Source: Kingdonia uniflora (taxonomy: Eukaryota > Streptophyta > Magnoliopsida > Ranunculales > Circaeasteraceae). From it: DNA of 64,000 nt. This document shows positions 34,950-46,380 of this stretch, in pieces. The translations under genes were made by a program, and so were the position numbers. The stretch lies in assembly GCA_014058105.1 (NCBI GenBank), contig JACGCM010001245.1, positions 2,604,001 to 2,668,000 on the forward strand. The letters are read 5' to 3'. Under the pieces are notes generated by a model. That model was not told where the DNA came from. It ran no database searches and saw only the letters and a list, made by a program, of their open reading frames with translations. The stretch's first letter is position 1. Each line of letters starts with the position of its first letter.

Positions 34950-36830
34950 GCGACATCTCCTTCGAGCCACAAATATCGATTAAAGGACAACCAGTTACCA
35001 ATTTCTTGGCAGATTTCTCCGTCAAAGTCCCTGACTGGGAATAACTTGAAGAAGTGCTAGTCGATAACTCAATTGCAGAACCAGACGCATGATCCAAAAG
35101 TACAGGATAGAGACTCTTTACAGATGGATCTACAGGACCAAGAGGATCAGTGATTGGCATCATTCTTGTTACACTGTCTAATCAAAAAATAGAAAAAGTT
35201 ATTAAACCCAAGTTCTATGCAACAAATAATGAAATAGATTATGAGGCTATCTTACATGGCCTAAACCTCACACTGGTACTGGGAGCAAAAGAGATAGTTA
35301 TCTGCGTGGACTCGTTACCCGTAGCCAACCATTATTATAAAATATTTAAAACATCAGGCAAAATTGTTGACTATGTTGTGTTGGTCGAAGAACAAATGAA
35401 GAAATTCAAATAAGCCACAATTTCTTATTTGCCATAAGCAGAAAACCAACATGCTGATGCTCTCGTATACATTGCTGCAATACTCAAAGACAGTGAGAAA
35501 AGAATACAAGATATCAAAGTTATCGAACATTTCAGCCTCAAAACAGTCTATGTCATGCAAATCTATGTTACTAAAGCTGATGATCCCGAAGATTGGAGAA
35601 GGCCATTTCTTGCATATTTTAATTCTAATGCCCTCACCTCTCCATAAGAATAAGAAATAAGCTCAATCTCAGTTAGCAAAATATCCAAGATTCAAAATCC
35701 AGGGAGGAGTGTTATACCGAATTACTGGCGGAGGCCTACTGATCGAATATATCTTGTAGAAGCAAGCCTAGATAAAAATTAAAGAACTTCACGAAGGAAT
35801 TTGTGCTGCACATGTCTCAGGACAATCGCTAGTGCAAATGACATTCACACAAGGTTTATACTGGTCGAAGATGATACAAGACAACAAGGACTTTGTACAA
35901 AAATGCTACCAATGCCAAATCCACGCTCAAGACATTAAAAGTTTAGCCCTCGACTTGCATGTCAGCAATGTCCTCTGGCCATTTAAATGATGGGCCATCG
36001 ACATCATTTGTCTATTCTATCATGCATCAGGAAATAAAAAAATTGTCCTTGTAGCTACAGACTATTTTACAAAATGGGTCAAAGTTATACCACTTTGTTA
36101 TACTGATGATAATAAAGTAATCAAATTTCTATATGAACACATCCTTACTCGATTTGGTTATCCACAAATGATAAGATCGGATAATGGCAAACAAATTATC
36201 AGCATCAAATTGCTCAAGAAATATAAGATCCAGTTATCTACTTCGATACCCTATTATCCACAAAGAAATGGCCAAGCCTAGGCTATTAAGAAGAGTATCA
36301 AGTCAGGCTTGCGCAAACGCCTCGATGAAAAGAAGGGTAGATGAGTAGAAAGAGCTACGTAGTATTTTATGGGCATATAGGACTATACCTCGAACCTCCA
36401 CAGGTTACACACCATTTATGATGGCTTTTGGCACATAAGCTATTATTCCTTCATACCTCGATCTCCCGACCACTAGAAGTCAAGTGACAGATGAAAAGAA
36501 TGAAATGAGACTTCTATGTAATCTCAATTGGATCGAAAAGACTTGAGATCAGTCCATTGCAAACTTGGGGCAATACCACGATACTCTAAGAAAAGCATAT
36601 AACAAGAAAAAAAAAAGCAAACACACATTTGACATCGGCGATCTTATCCTTTGATGAATTCAAGACAGTACTCAGCCAAAAAACTCGGGAAAATTATAAG
36701 AAAACTGGGAAGGTCCTTATATTGTAAGTGACAAAACAGATAGTGGCACATATTGGTTAATGACCAAAGATGAATTATAGCTTGAATTCCTATGGAATAC
36801 AACACATTTGAAGATGTTCTACAGATAAGA
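34950..36830 (+). pseudogene. Tat-I second RNase H and integrase
   Basis: The frame gives FTDGSTGPRGSVIGIILV, NNEIDYEAI and ICVDSLPVANHYY; D, E and D of the archaeal-type RNase H peculiar to Tat elements are visible. It is followed by the HHCC integrase zinc motif (KCYQCQIHA, near 35905-35930), DYFTKWVKVIPL, RSDNGKQI and RNGQA. The C-terminal module ends at about 36830 (NTTHLKMFYR). Stops interrupt it several times. Confidence 0.8.
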
Positions 36831-37479
36831 GTTGTAATCTATTTTATTTTTCTTTAATAAAGAAGCTATCTTTCCTATCAATAAATTATCTGTTCTACAT
36901 TATTTTCTTTTGACACAACTTAAACAAGTGTTTGTCAACCTCAATTTTATTTCTTTGACAAACAGATCTCCAATTAAATGGAAACTCCATATAAATATTA
37001 TTACTACATTCGACAACTTATGACATGTTTCTCCAATCAATCAAAATCATTTATCCCATAGAGGAGATGTATCTGGCAATCATTCCTATATTTGACAAAG
37101 CCATTCCATGGCTATCCTATCACTACATTCAGATATCCTTAAATGGAAATTTTCTACAACATCTAATAAATAGTGTGTTATATACTTCATTCAATAAATC
37201 ATCTCGAATATAATACTTAGATTTATCAACAAAATATGTATTGAGGTCGAGTACCTCTTCATTATTTATCGACAGTTCAAAATACTTTATTTTGCAAAAT
37301 TTAAATTGCTCACCAAAATTCATTCAGATATCAAAAACTAAAGTTGTTAGGTCCCATTGATCAATTGTACATAAAAATCCTTCAAAAACTTTCCCAAAAA
37401 TAAACAAATACTACAGTTCTCTTATTTACTTATCAAGGGGAGGGGTAAGAGTGGTGATTTTCACTGGCACCCCAGGAGT

Positions 37480-39600
37480 CTAGTCATTAAGAACTTCATA
37501 CTGTATTGTACCCTCGGGTAAAACATGAGTAAGAACTTGAGCATCGACAACTTCATCTTCAGCATCCAAATCAACGAAGGTCGCCCCAGAAGCAGAGGCC
37601 AAACCCTTGTAAAAGTCTTTCCTCTTCTTCATGATGTTGAACTGGCCAGAAAAGTTCTCCTTCATCGACTTCAGAGATTCGATGACAGTAAGATCTACTT
37701 CTGCGGCAGCCTTGAGAAAGGCTTTCGTCTTCTTTGCCTCCATTAACCTTCGCACATTAAGAATATATTCACACACATCATCTTCAAAATTGGACTTCTG
37801 AAGGGCCAGAGCTTTCTCCATCTCTTTCGCCAAGTCATCCCTTATCTTTTCAATCTCCTCTCCTCCTTTCCCCATCCAAAGTCTTCTTGGCATCTCGAAT
37901 ATCAGCCTCCTTCAAATTTACAGTACCAAGTGTCAACTTCTCCAGCTTCATCTCTAGATCTTCTTTCTTGGCAAGAAGCTCCTTCTCGGTGTTCTTGGAA
38001 GCAAGAAGTTCATTGGCTAGGCTCTGGTCACCCAACAGTAGAGGCTTACCATCGAGGAGAAGCTTCTTAATCTACATTAGAGTTAAAATGTAAGATCTCA
38101 AAGAAGGAACCAATGAAGCTAATCATAATAAGGCATGAAAATTCCTCACCTGGTTCATCGTACGATGACCTTTGATGAAGAAGGTAGATAAGCTCTCTGC
38201 TCCAACCAGACAGTTGGCAAAGTCCTCCTCCATGGACTTTATCCCAACAGTATAGGAATCGATGGTCCATTGAGTCTCCTACTTGGAACCCACAAGATTC
38301 CCAGATACCTTTGACTTTAATGAGTCGAGAGGGACTTTCTAGCTATAACTTTTTACAGCGTCGCCATCATCACCTTTGTTGGTTGACTATCTAGGACATT
38401 TCAAGTCCCCGACCCAGCAACCTCAGTGTTACCTCTCTTCTCGACTAGAGTTGGTCGAGCACCCCTCTTTTAAGATTGTACAAGAGCAAGGGAGAACTGG
38501 TAGTTCTCTTCCTCATATCTTATCCAAAGATCCCACTCAATAGGGCCTCCTTCTCTGTAGCAGCAGAGTCAGTGGTGTAACTACTCAGAGCAGGATTCTT
38601 GAGAGGGAGGATGGCATCAGTAGCTCTTTTATTTTTTATCGATATTTTCTCGTCGATAAGAAGAACGTCAAACCCTTTCGTTCAGGATCTTTTTAAATCG
38701 GCTTCTTGAAACAACCCTTCTACCTTTTATTAATCCTCAACAAGAAAGTCGACTCTCCTAAAATATTTGGTTCTCAGGTTGTACAATTTTTCCTTCACCT
38801 TCGAGCTCCTGTCAATCTCCTTTGCAGCTGCACGAACAAATAACAACAGTTAGCACTTCATCAAAATATAAAGTTCGACAACACATATAAAGACATCAAA
38901 AACACATAAACACAAATACCATTAACCTTGATGAAAACTCGAAGTTCCCCGACACAAGTAGACGGTTGGTAAAATATTGTCCCCCAGTCGAGGCCATTTT
39001 ATACAGCACAGGCCTCTTTAGAAACCTAGTTAGGTATATATAGCCAATCTTCTGAGGATTTTATTTAGTGTGTAATACACACATAAATCATCAACATACA
39101 TCAACTGTTCTTTTCTCTCCTGCAATCGACCATTTAACACTGCCACCACCCTAAAAAGGTCATACATATTTAGGTTGAACTGACCAGGGGCAACTTCAAG
39201 CCTTTCTTTATTTGTTCTCAATGTATAAGAATACCCTCCATAGGGAGGTCTTGATCAATCATCTCCCCCAGATATTCCTCTAACCTTATATCTTTGGGGA
39301 TCCCATGTTTCTTCTTGAAATTTAGAATTTCATTCGTCTCCTCCCCATCCTCATAACACTCTCCATCGAGATCCAGATCTATCTCTGACTCACCCCCACC
39401 AGCACATTCCTCTCAATCACTTATCTGGGGATCATGTTCCACGTCAGTCCCTATTCTTTCTCCATCAGAAACTTTAATAACCCAAGTCTCCAACCTAGCT
39501 TGATTTTCATGATTAACATCGACACTATTATCCCCAACCTTGTAACTCCTACCCAACTCTTGTGTGCAGGTAGTTATATCGATTATTATTGATTCTTTAT
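37480..39600 (-). pseudogene. antisense gene of Tat-I with two introns
   Basis: On the minus strand an N-terminal acidic part (39600-39240), the Transposase_28-like core (39221-39030: [28 protein letters not shown]) and an exon end at 38927 are followed by an intron (38926-38828, GTTAAT...GTGCAG). Exon 2 (38827-38150) ends in CCAG, intron 2 (38149-38072, GTGAGG...GTAG) follows, and exon 3 (38071-37480) encodes a Glu/Lys-rich coiled coil ending in IQYEVLND. Tat-H has introns at the same positions. Frameshifts make this copy inactive. Function unknown. Confidence 0.7.
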
Positions 39601-39610
39601 CGACAAGATT

Positions 39611-41725
39611 ATCAAAAAATCCTTCTGCTCAGTTTGTTTTTTAAATTCTTATTTGGCTTGATGGATCATTTGGTCTTCTAATTCATGATTTTTTTTCTGA
39701 AGCAAATAAATCTTTTTCAACAGTTTCATGTAAATAAGGATCATTTTCTTTTTTTAGTCAAATTGATAAGCAAATAAATAGATATAGATGGCTGGTTATC
39801 ATGAACTCCAATATAATTCTAATGATGTTGAAAAAGAATCTATGACCTGACCAATCCCAATCTTGCTTTCCATTAAAGATACTACATGATTTCTATAAAT
39901 ATAGTTTTCTATAATAAGGTATGGCTCCCTTTCATGTTATCAAGGATCTTAGTGGGTCTAACTTGACTTTATATATATATATAACATAGTGAGGGTTCAA
40001 AGTAAAATATATGAACTAAAAATGAAGATTCAAACCTGTGTAAGCCTCTCAAAAGATATGGTATTAGCCGAGCATCTACTATTACCCGTATATCACCTGT
40101 ATGACATAAAAACATGTACATTCTTATTAATGACCTACCTCAATCCCTTTAGTTACAAAGATCTATAATGAGACTAGCTAGGATTTTTACTCTATTGACC
40201 CAAGTTAATCCCTAGTAAACACATACCCCATCGCCTACTTATAAAACAAATTGAGAAGAAACTCAACCGAGCCAAGAACAAAGCATCCAAATGATCACAG
40301 TTGGTCGTGTAACCTAAAATTGCCATTTTCAAAATCGTTAATTTTCGCTGGGGAATTCTATCAAACATCATCAGCACCGTTTTGTTCCTAACATTCCCTA
40401 TTCTTCTATCACAATTTTTTTTTCTTTCATTATTCTAATGTACAATTGCGTTTAGCAAGATTTGTGAGGTTACAATTAAACATTACATTCTTATATATCC
40501 TAAAGAATTCAATCTGAATAGTTCCAGTAAAGAACAAGCGTACCTTGATTCATTCTAATATGCAACAATTTCTTACTATAACATAACTAGAGTTCCGTTC
40601 AACAAACGAGAGGCACCAACACTATTGCATAACTAGCAACACCATAAAAGATACAAACAATTGCACTTTAAACATGAAAGATCCCAAAAAATCATATCTT
40701 AAGTAGAACTTTTAATGAAAGAATAATTAACTTACGTCGTGTCTCATCTGATTAAGTCAGCCATAATAATCAACTCTAATAAACCCATTACTCAAAGTAA
40801 AAGCTTTGCATATGCTGAAAAATGTCGGTCATGAACCTAATTACAATGCAAATCAGATTAAACTAAAAAAAATAGCAACGCCCCAAATCCTACAATGCAA
40901 AACCCAATCCATAAACCTTTTAAATGTCCTTCCAACCACCATTTGAAAGGTCTCCATTCCACGATCCATGACATGCTAGAAAACCCAATAAGATCATATT
41001 TACTACTAGAATAACCAATAAGGTCAAATTTTTCACTTAAAGACTTCAATTTGTTTTACACATTTCAATCAGAGATCTGTAAATATAACTAGGAGAGATT
41101 GGTAAAATGAAGTTTTTAAAAATGGAGTTTAAGAAGAGAGCAAGAGTTTGAGTAAGAGCAAAGATAAGAAGATGATTAAAATGCTAAAAAGAGGTTTTAC
41201 AAAAACTATGATATTCGATCAGTGATTCCAACAAAAGCCATAAATTCAAATCAAAATTTATGAAAGAACAATTTTGGGGATTAAGGAATTTTCAGTTATA
41301 AATACATAAATTGGGGGTTTGAGATTGAGGAATTGATTAAAAAAATCATAAAGAGAATTAGGGATTTGAGATTGGGATACATACTTAGAGATCGAGTAGA
41401 GCAATAATTAATTGGGGGTTAAAGATAATAATCACAATAGCACCCTTGTTTTGTAATAATTTGAGAAGCCTTCAATTTGCATAATCATTTCAAAAACATT
41501 GGCGATAAAAAATTTGTTCGAAAAAACCCTAAATGGAGAGCTCGTTACAGAAGTTCAAATTTTACCTTATGACATAGTACTTTGAGTTTAAGTTAAGAAT
41601 ATTTAAATTGCCACGGATACTCCAAATATTTACCATGGACTAAATCCATCACAAGTATACCACTGTATTTATCTATGGCAATTTTATAAATAGATGGTGG
41701 TAATTTTATAATTTTGATGTAGTAA
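39611..41725. other. AT-rich region of unknown origin between Tat-I and copia J pol
   Basis: No similarity to Tat-H could be seen beyond 39610. The minus strand from 41400 to 40740 has a CT-rich leader-like stretch and a small open frame (listed separately). The rest shows only poly-A/T tracts and a (TA)n run at 39972-39983. Confidence 0.4.
40858..41049 (-). CDS. small open frame with a C-terminal membrane segment, unrecognised
   Basis: A 63-codon frame starts MKSLSEKFDLIGYSSSKYDL, contains the internal repeat YDLIGFSS, a Trp-rich WIVEWRPFKWWLEGHLKGLW and ends in a hydrophobic helix GFCIVGFGALLFFLV. Upstream (41400-41050) is CT-rich like a plant leader, and ACGTAAGTTA at about 40737-40728 resembles a splice donor downstream. 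The repeated FDLIGYSS/YDLIGFSS motif and membrane tail make it look more than random, but no family was recognised. Confidence 0.25.
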   Translation of the reverse strand: MKSLSEKFDLIGYSSSKYDLIGFSSMSWIVEWRPFKWWLEGHLKGLWIGFCIVGFGALLFFLV

Positions 41726-42922
41726 TTGGATAAGACATTGTATGGTCTGAAACAATTAGGGTTCATGTGGCATAACAGGCTGACCGAATATTTGAAAGCC
41801 AAGGGTTTTGCAAATAACCTTGTTTGCCCATACATTTTCATCAAGAAAATGAATACTAGTTTCACCATCATTTCAGTTTATGTAGACGATTTAAATATCA
41901 TCGGAACTCTGTGGAAGATCACGAATGCTACCGAATACCTTAGGAAGGAATTCAAAATGGAAGACCTTGGGAAGACCAAATTTTATCTCGGTTTGCAGAT
42001 CAAACATCTTGGTCGTGGCATAATCGTACATCAGACGGCGTATACTAAAAGAATCATAAAATGTTTTGATATGGATACGGGACACAATGCCATGACGTCT
42101 TTGTATGTTCGTTCATTAGATGTGAACAATGACATCTATCATCCTCCATATGAAGGGGAGAAACTCCTAGGGCCTGAGATACCATATATAGAAGCTATCG
42201 GTACTTTGCTATACTTAGCAGGGTATAGTCGACCAGGCATCTCATTCGTAGTAAATTGTTTGGCATGCCATAGTTCTGTACCTACCCAAAGGCACTGGAA
42301 TGGGATCAAGCATATTCTGAGATATCTCATCAACACGAATGACTGAGGTCTATTCTATCCAAAAATTGGCAAATGAGAAATTATAAGATACGCCGATATA
42401 AGATATATGTCAGATCCACATAAAGGCCTGTCACAATCGGGTTATATGTTCTTGTATGGAAATATAACGATTTTATGAATATCGGTGAAGCAGACGATGA
42501 TTGCTACATCCTCGGATAATGCAAAGATTTTTATACTTCCTGAGGCTGGCAAAGAATGTTTATGGTTGCGGTCCATGATCAATCACATCAATGAAAGTTA
42601 CGGTCTGAGTTTTATCCAAGATAAACCAACAACTCATGATGAAGATAATGCAGCTTGTATCATTCAAGTTAAGGATAAATTTATTAAAGGCGACAGAGAA
42701 CGAAACACATTTTACCTAAATTCTTCCACATATACGAGTTGCAGAAGAAAAATGAGATTGACGTTGATCAAGTCCGTTCAAAAGATAATTTAACTGGTAT
42801 ATTAACGAAGGCTCTTGCACATCCTGCGTTTAAGAGACTGGTACACAAAATCAGCATGCGGAGTTTACTCGATTTATTATCTCAGGGAGATAGATCTCAA
42901 AGAGATCAATGTCAGGGGGAGT
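41726..42922 (+). pseudogene. copia J reverse transcriptase and RNase H
   Basis: It begins at LYGLKQLGFMWHNRL and has YVDD at 41879-41890. MEDLGKTKFYLGLQIKH, then IGTLLYLAGYSRPGISF, follow. RNase H with EAGKECLWLRSMI and DEDNAACIIQ continues and, after a frameshift near 42700, FKRLVHKISMRSLLDL closes it. Copia A, B, D and F show different sequences, so this is another family. A few stops (for example 42344) and one frameshift inactivate it. Confidence 0.85.
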
Positions 42923-43146
42923 AATCCCATCCTGACGTGAACACATATGTGTTATACTTTATTTCCTGATAGTACAATTTGTATTCTATAAGGTTTTACT
43001 GACTAGAGGTTTTAATGAGGCAACGTATACGCATCCACAACTCATACGGGGCATAGGATTGTACTCTTTCCTTGTACAACTTTTTGCCCGAGGGAGTTTT
43101 GTTAGGCATAGGTTTTGATGAGGCAAGTCATCCTGGTATGGAACAC

Positions 43147-43158
43147 CCCAAGGGGGGG
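43147..43158 (+). other. polypurine tract of copia J
   Basis: CCCAAGGGGGGG precedes the TG of the 3' LTR. Confidence 0.7.
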
Positions 43159-43307
43159 TGTTAAGAGTTGGGTCCAGCCCGAGGTAGTAACCCAACTGGG
43201 TTGGGGTGTACTACTGGACTCCTAACAAGCCTATAGGCCTTTAAGGTTTATAGGGAGAGTTTGAGAGGATATAGATAACATCATATTGGGTTATCATTTT
43301 GTAATAT
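43159..43307 (+). repeat. 3' LTR of copia J, truncated
   Basis: It matches the start of 34074-34339 and stops at GTAATAT where Tat-G begins. The rest of this LTR is not found after Tat-G. Confidence 0.8.
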
Positions 43308-43780
43308 TGTAGTATCATATTTCCCAGATTCGACAAGGGTAAGCCAACATAACATAGTCGAAGACAGCCCAGTATTCGAGAAGATGCCACGTCTACAACC
43401 ACAAGTCCTCGACCTACTAAAAGTAGTCATTGTGCGTGGTCAAAAAGAGCCGTTGGAGATCCACGAAGTTCGCCCACTACCCCCGAAATAGGAAACTATT
43501 TTTCTTTTTGTAAACTGCATGTATCTACTAAATACAGGCAAAGAATAGGTTATTCAGATCCACAAATTTACTATTCATTCTTCCTTACTTTATTGTCATA
43601 CCACAAACTGTAATAACTAGTAACCTATTGGATTTTACATCAAAAATCTCCTCGAGGTCGTAGTTTTTCTCAACCTTTACTGAGTTATTACGTAAAATCT
43701 TATTCGTTTAAACTTGTTATTGCCCCATCCTTACTAAAAGTATTGGTAAAGATTATTCTCCCAGAAAACACGCCATTACA
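43308..43780 (+). repeat. 5' LTR of Tat-G
   Basis: It runs from TGTAGTATCATATTTCCC to CGCCATTACA (473 bp). It is shorter than the Tat-H LTR mostly because it has one copy of the roughly 25-bp AGTCGAAGACAG unit that is repeated there. Confidence 0.8.
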
Positions 43781-43782
43781 AT

Positions 43783-43800
43783 TGGCATCGCCTGTGGGAA
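43783..43800 (+). other. primer binding site of Tat-G
   Basis: TGGCATCGCCTGTGGGAA matches the Tat-H site except for two bases. Confidence 0.7.
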
Positions 43801-43859
43801 AACTACACTTTTCTTTACCTCCCCTGATCCAAAAACAATCTGATGATAAACATGATTCT

Positions 43860-45007
43860 TCGAAGCCATTCTAGTACGCTGAGGAACCATGAGATCAACC
43901 TGATACCGAAAATAGTTGATATGTACAGCGTAATGATCGAACTATAGAGACAGATGGAATCTGACCGAATCCAGAGGTTAGAAGATTAGCAAATTCATGC
44001 CCAAGCTCTTCAAGTCGAAAGAGACAAAAGGAGAAAAAACTTGGACCAACAGAGTCGGACACATCAGAAATAAATAGAGAATTTATGAAGAACTTAGGAT
44101 CGGCTTACTGGCCGTCATACATGGCCCGAAGTGATCATCGCTCCAGGGCGACCCAAAGAAAGAACCATCCAAGAGAGGAACGAGGTTGAACTTCTCGATC
44201 CAGATCCACAAATCCAGATAAGGTTTTTCAACATTTCGGACTTACATCCTTAGCATCGACACCTCAAGGAAGTCAACGCACGTGTCATTAAACTCCACCA
44301 CCACTAGAAATACGACCTATCAGAGACCGATTGGGACCTAAAGGACAGGGAGATTTTGATCCACAGATTGCAGCAGTACCAATCCCTCTGCCATAATTCA
44401 TCACCTTGGATGACCTAAACATCAGGATCCAAGCCATAAACTCTGATATACCAGGCCGAAGGTCTACCTTCGATAGAATTGAGGCAAATCCCTTTTCTCT
44501 TCATCTCAAAGATATGCCCATTCCAGATAATTTCCACGTGCCAAAATTTATTCAGTATGCAGGACTCACTGACCCTCTAACTCACGTTTGACACTTCAAA
44601 GCCGCAGTTGGATTGTACTCTAAACTCGACCACATATTATGCAGATTATTCAATATGAGCCTGAAATAGGAACCGCTCAGATGGTTCCATACTATCCCCG
44701 AAGGCTCCATCACCATATTCATCCAGTTACAGCGTCCCTTCGAGTCAAATTATGTTCATGCTAAGGAGCGAGAGATAACTGTAGATTCTTTGTTCTTCTT
44801 CGAACAAGGTACAAAATAAACATTGGCAAGCTTTTACAAACGTTTCTTGCAGGAAATACGAAAAATTGGGAACTCGGATCCTAAAATTATCGTTTCAGCA
44901 TTCACCTCAGCCCTGTTTATCAGTTCCAAAGTTTGAGAAGAGCTTACCTTGCTCAAACCCCAAACGGTGACAGAGATGATTAATGTTGTTAATAACTATA
45001 TAAAATT
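43860..45007 (+). pseudogene. Tat-G gag, truncated
   Basis: The charged N-terminal coil and Arg/Ser-rich segment (44050-44280) lead to PIRDRLGPKGQGDFDPQ, DDLNIRIQAINSDIPGRRS and the gag core LYSKLDHILC. FFFEQGTK and SFYKRFLQEIRK follow. It ends at MINVVNNYI. In-frame stops are present. Confidence 0.75.
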
Positions 45008-46380
45008 ATAACCTAAAAATCATGAAATAATCATATAAATCTTATTTATTAATAAAAATGAGGTAAATAGGAGGTACGGAATGGTCATTTTACATATGCA
45101 TCAATTACCGAGGGCGAACTTCTCGTAAAATGATGTAATTAGTTCAGTTTTGAGTGTGGTTTTATTAGAGCATCTACAGCAATTGTTTTTTTTTTTTTTT
45201 TTTGTAGGTTGTATTTTTTGCGTCAGTTTACACTCTAAACTCAAACTTTAACCCTTCAAGCAGATGATAAAATGGGTTTGAGTTGCTTATGTAGCAATAT
45301 CATAACTCAAAAGGGTGTGGGGAGCTCATACTAAAAAAAATGAGTTTGGCGAAGTTTATTAGTCTGCACGGGCTATTAAATACCGCCGCGTACTATTAAA
45401 CACCACACAGACTAAACTGCACCGTCGCGGACTAAAACTTAAACTATTTTTTCTTCCTCAAAACAATTTAAATTTTGTTTTCCTCTCTCTCTCTTTCCAA
45501 GCTATGGTAAAATCACAACTTCAATTCTTCTCAAAACACACAAACGCCCGATCTCTCACAACAACACCCGTCTTCAAAACCATCATAACATAAACCCTAA
45601 CTATTGAAACCCCAATTAAGAGTTTGGACACCCATCACAACACAAACCCTAATTGTTTTCTAAAGCCTCCTCCTCATCACCATCATCATCTTTGTAAAGT
45701 TGGTTTATGGGTTTAATCAGTTGATAATTTCATGATGTGGAGCCCTAAATGTTGTAGGTTTGACCTCTTTGGTGTTGGGCTAGTGAGAGATGAGAGAAAG
45801 GTCAAGAGTTCGAAACCCAACACCGGGGGTCATCCGTACTACGTGAAAATGGTTATTAACGACTTTTGCGTGCAACCATTAACAGTAGTTTTATGGGTCT
45901 TTAAACTAACAAAGTTTTCTATATATATTTGACATATATAATTGAAATATATGTCGTATTTTCTCAAAAATGCCATCTAAATGTACAACACAAATAACTA
46001 TCGGGGGGCTTCAAATGGTTTACGACGGATTTTTATGTCATAATTGAAGTCTATCTCCCTCTCTCATCTCTCAGCCCGCTCCATCCTCTCTCTCCTCCTG
46101 ACATCCGTGAAATCATTTGGAATTTTAGTTTTTTCTCTGCTAAAATCTGATGAATTGTAAAGGAACGCAACCTGATCAATTTCTCGATCTACCACTTATC
46201 AGTCTCACGGCTGCAAAGATCTCTATTCGAAGATTAGGTAGACTTATCACTTAAACCATTTGCTTCTAATTTCTGAATTTCTTATTAGTTGTTACTAACC
46301 TTTGAGTCCATTAAATGGGATCCTTGAGGTATTATCTAGGGTGGCTTATGGTGCAATTCGTTTCCTGGGTCTCTCTCTCT
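45008..46380 (+). other. AT-rich flank of the ORC3-like locus
   Basis: Contains GAGCATCTACAGCAATTG followed by a poly-T run (45168-45204), which resembles the end of PIF/Harbinger-type or related miniature elements, though I found no inverse partner. CT-rich stretches at 45481-45500 and 46048-46095 look like plant promoter or leader sequence ahead of the 46381 start. Confidence 0.4.

Larger units (their letters stand above)
34950..39610 (+). mobile_element. Tat-I: internal fragment of a Tat-lineage gypsy element
   Basis: Sequence matches Tat-H from 56279 to about 61000: second RNase H, integrase, spacer and antisense gene. Neither LTR nor gag-RT is present. It probably arrived by an abnormal event or was trimmed by deletions after insertion into copia J. 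Confidence 0.8.
34074..43307 (+). mobile_element. copia J: Ty1/copia element with a Tat fragment inside
   Basis: A 266-bp LTR (34074-34339) and a leader lie on the left; RT-RNase H (41726-42922), a polypurine tract and the first 149 bp of the 3' LTR (43159-43307) lie on the right. Gag, protease and integrase are missing; their place is taken by Tat-I (34950-about 39610) and AT-rich DNA. The 3' LTR is cut at 43307 by the LTR of Tat-G. Confidence 0.75.
43308..45007 (+). mobile_element. Tat-G: 5' LTR and gag of a Tat-H family element
   Basis: LTR, primer site and gag match Tat-H at 52024-53760. The match stops inside gag at the codons VNNYI; the remaining 10 kb is absent, so a deletion joined gag to unrelated AT-rich DNA. 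Confidence 0.8.

Noticed and set aside
39972..39983. TATATATATATA as a promoter
   Set aside because: It is a simple TA repeat with no neighbouring gene start.
41593..41871. Minus-strand frame of 92 codons overlapping the copia J RT start
   Set aside because: Its first half is the complement of RT codons and the rest is AT-rich without motif.
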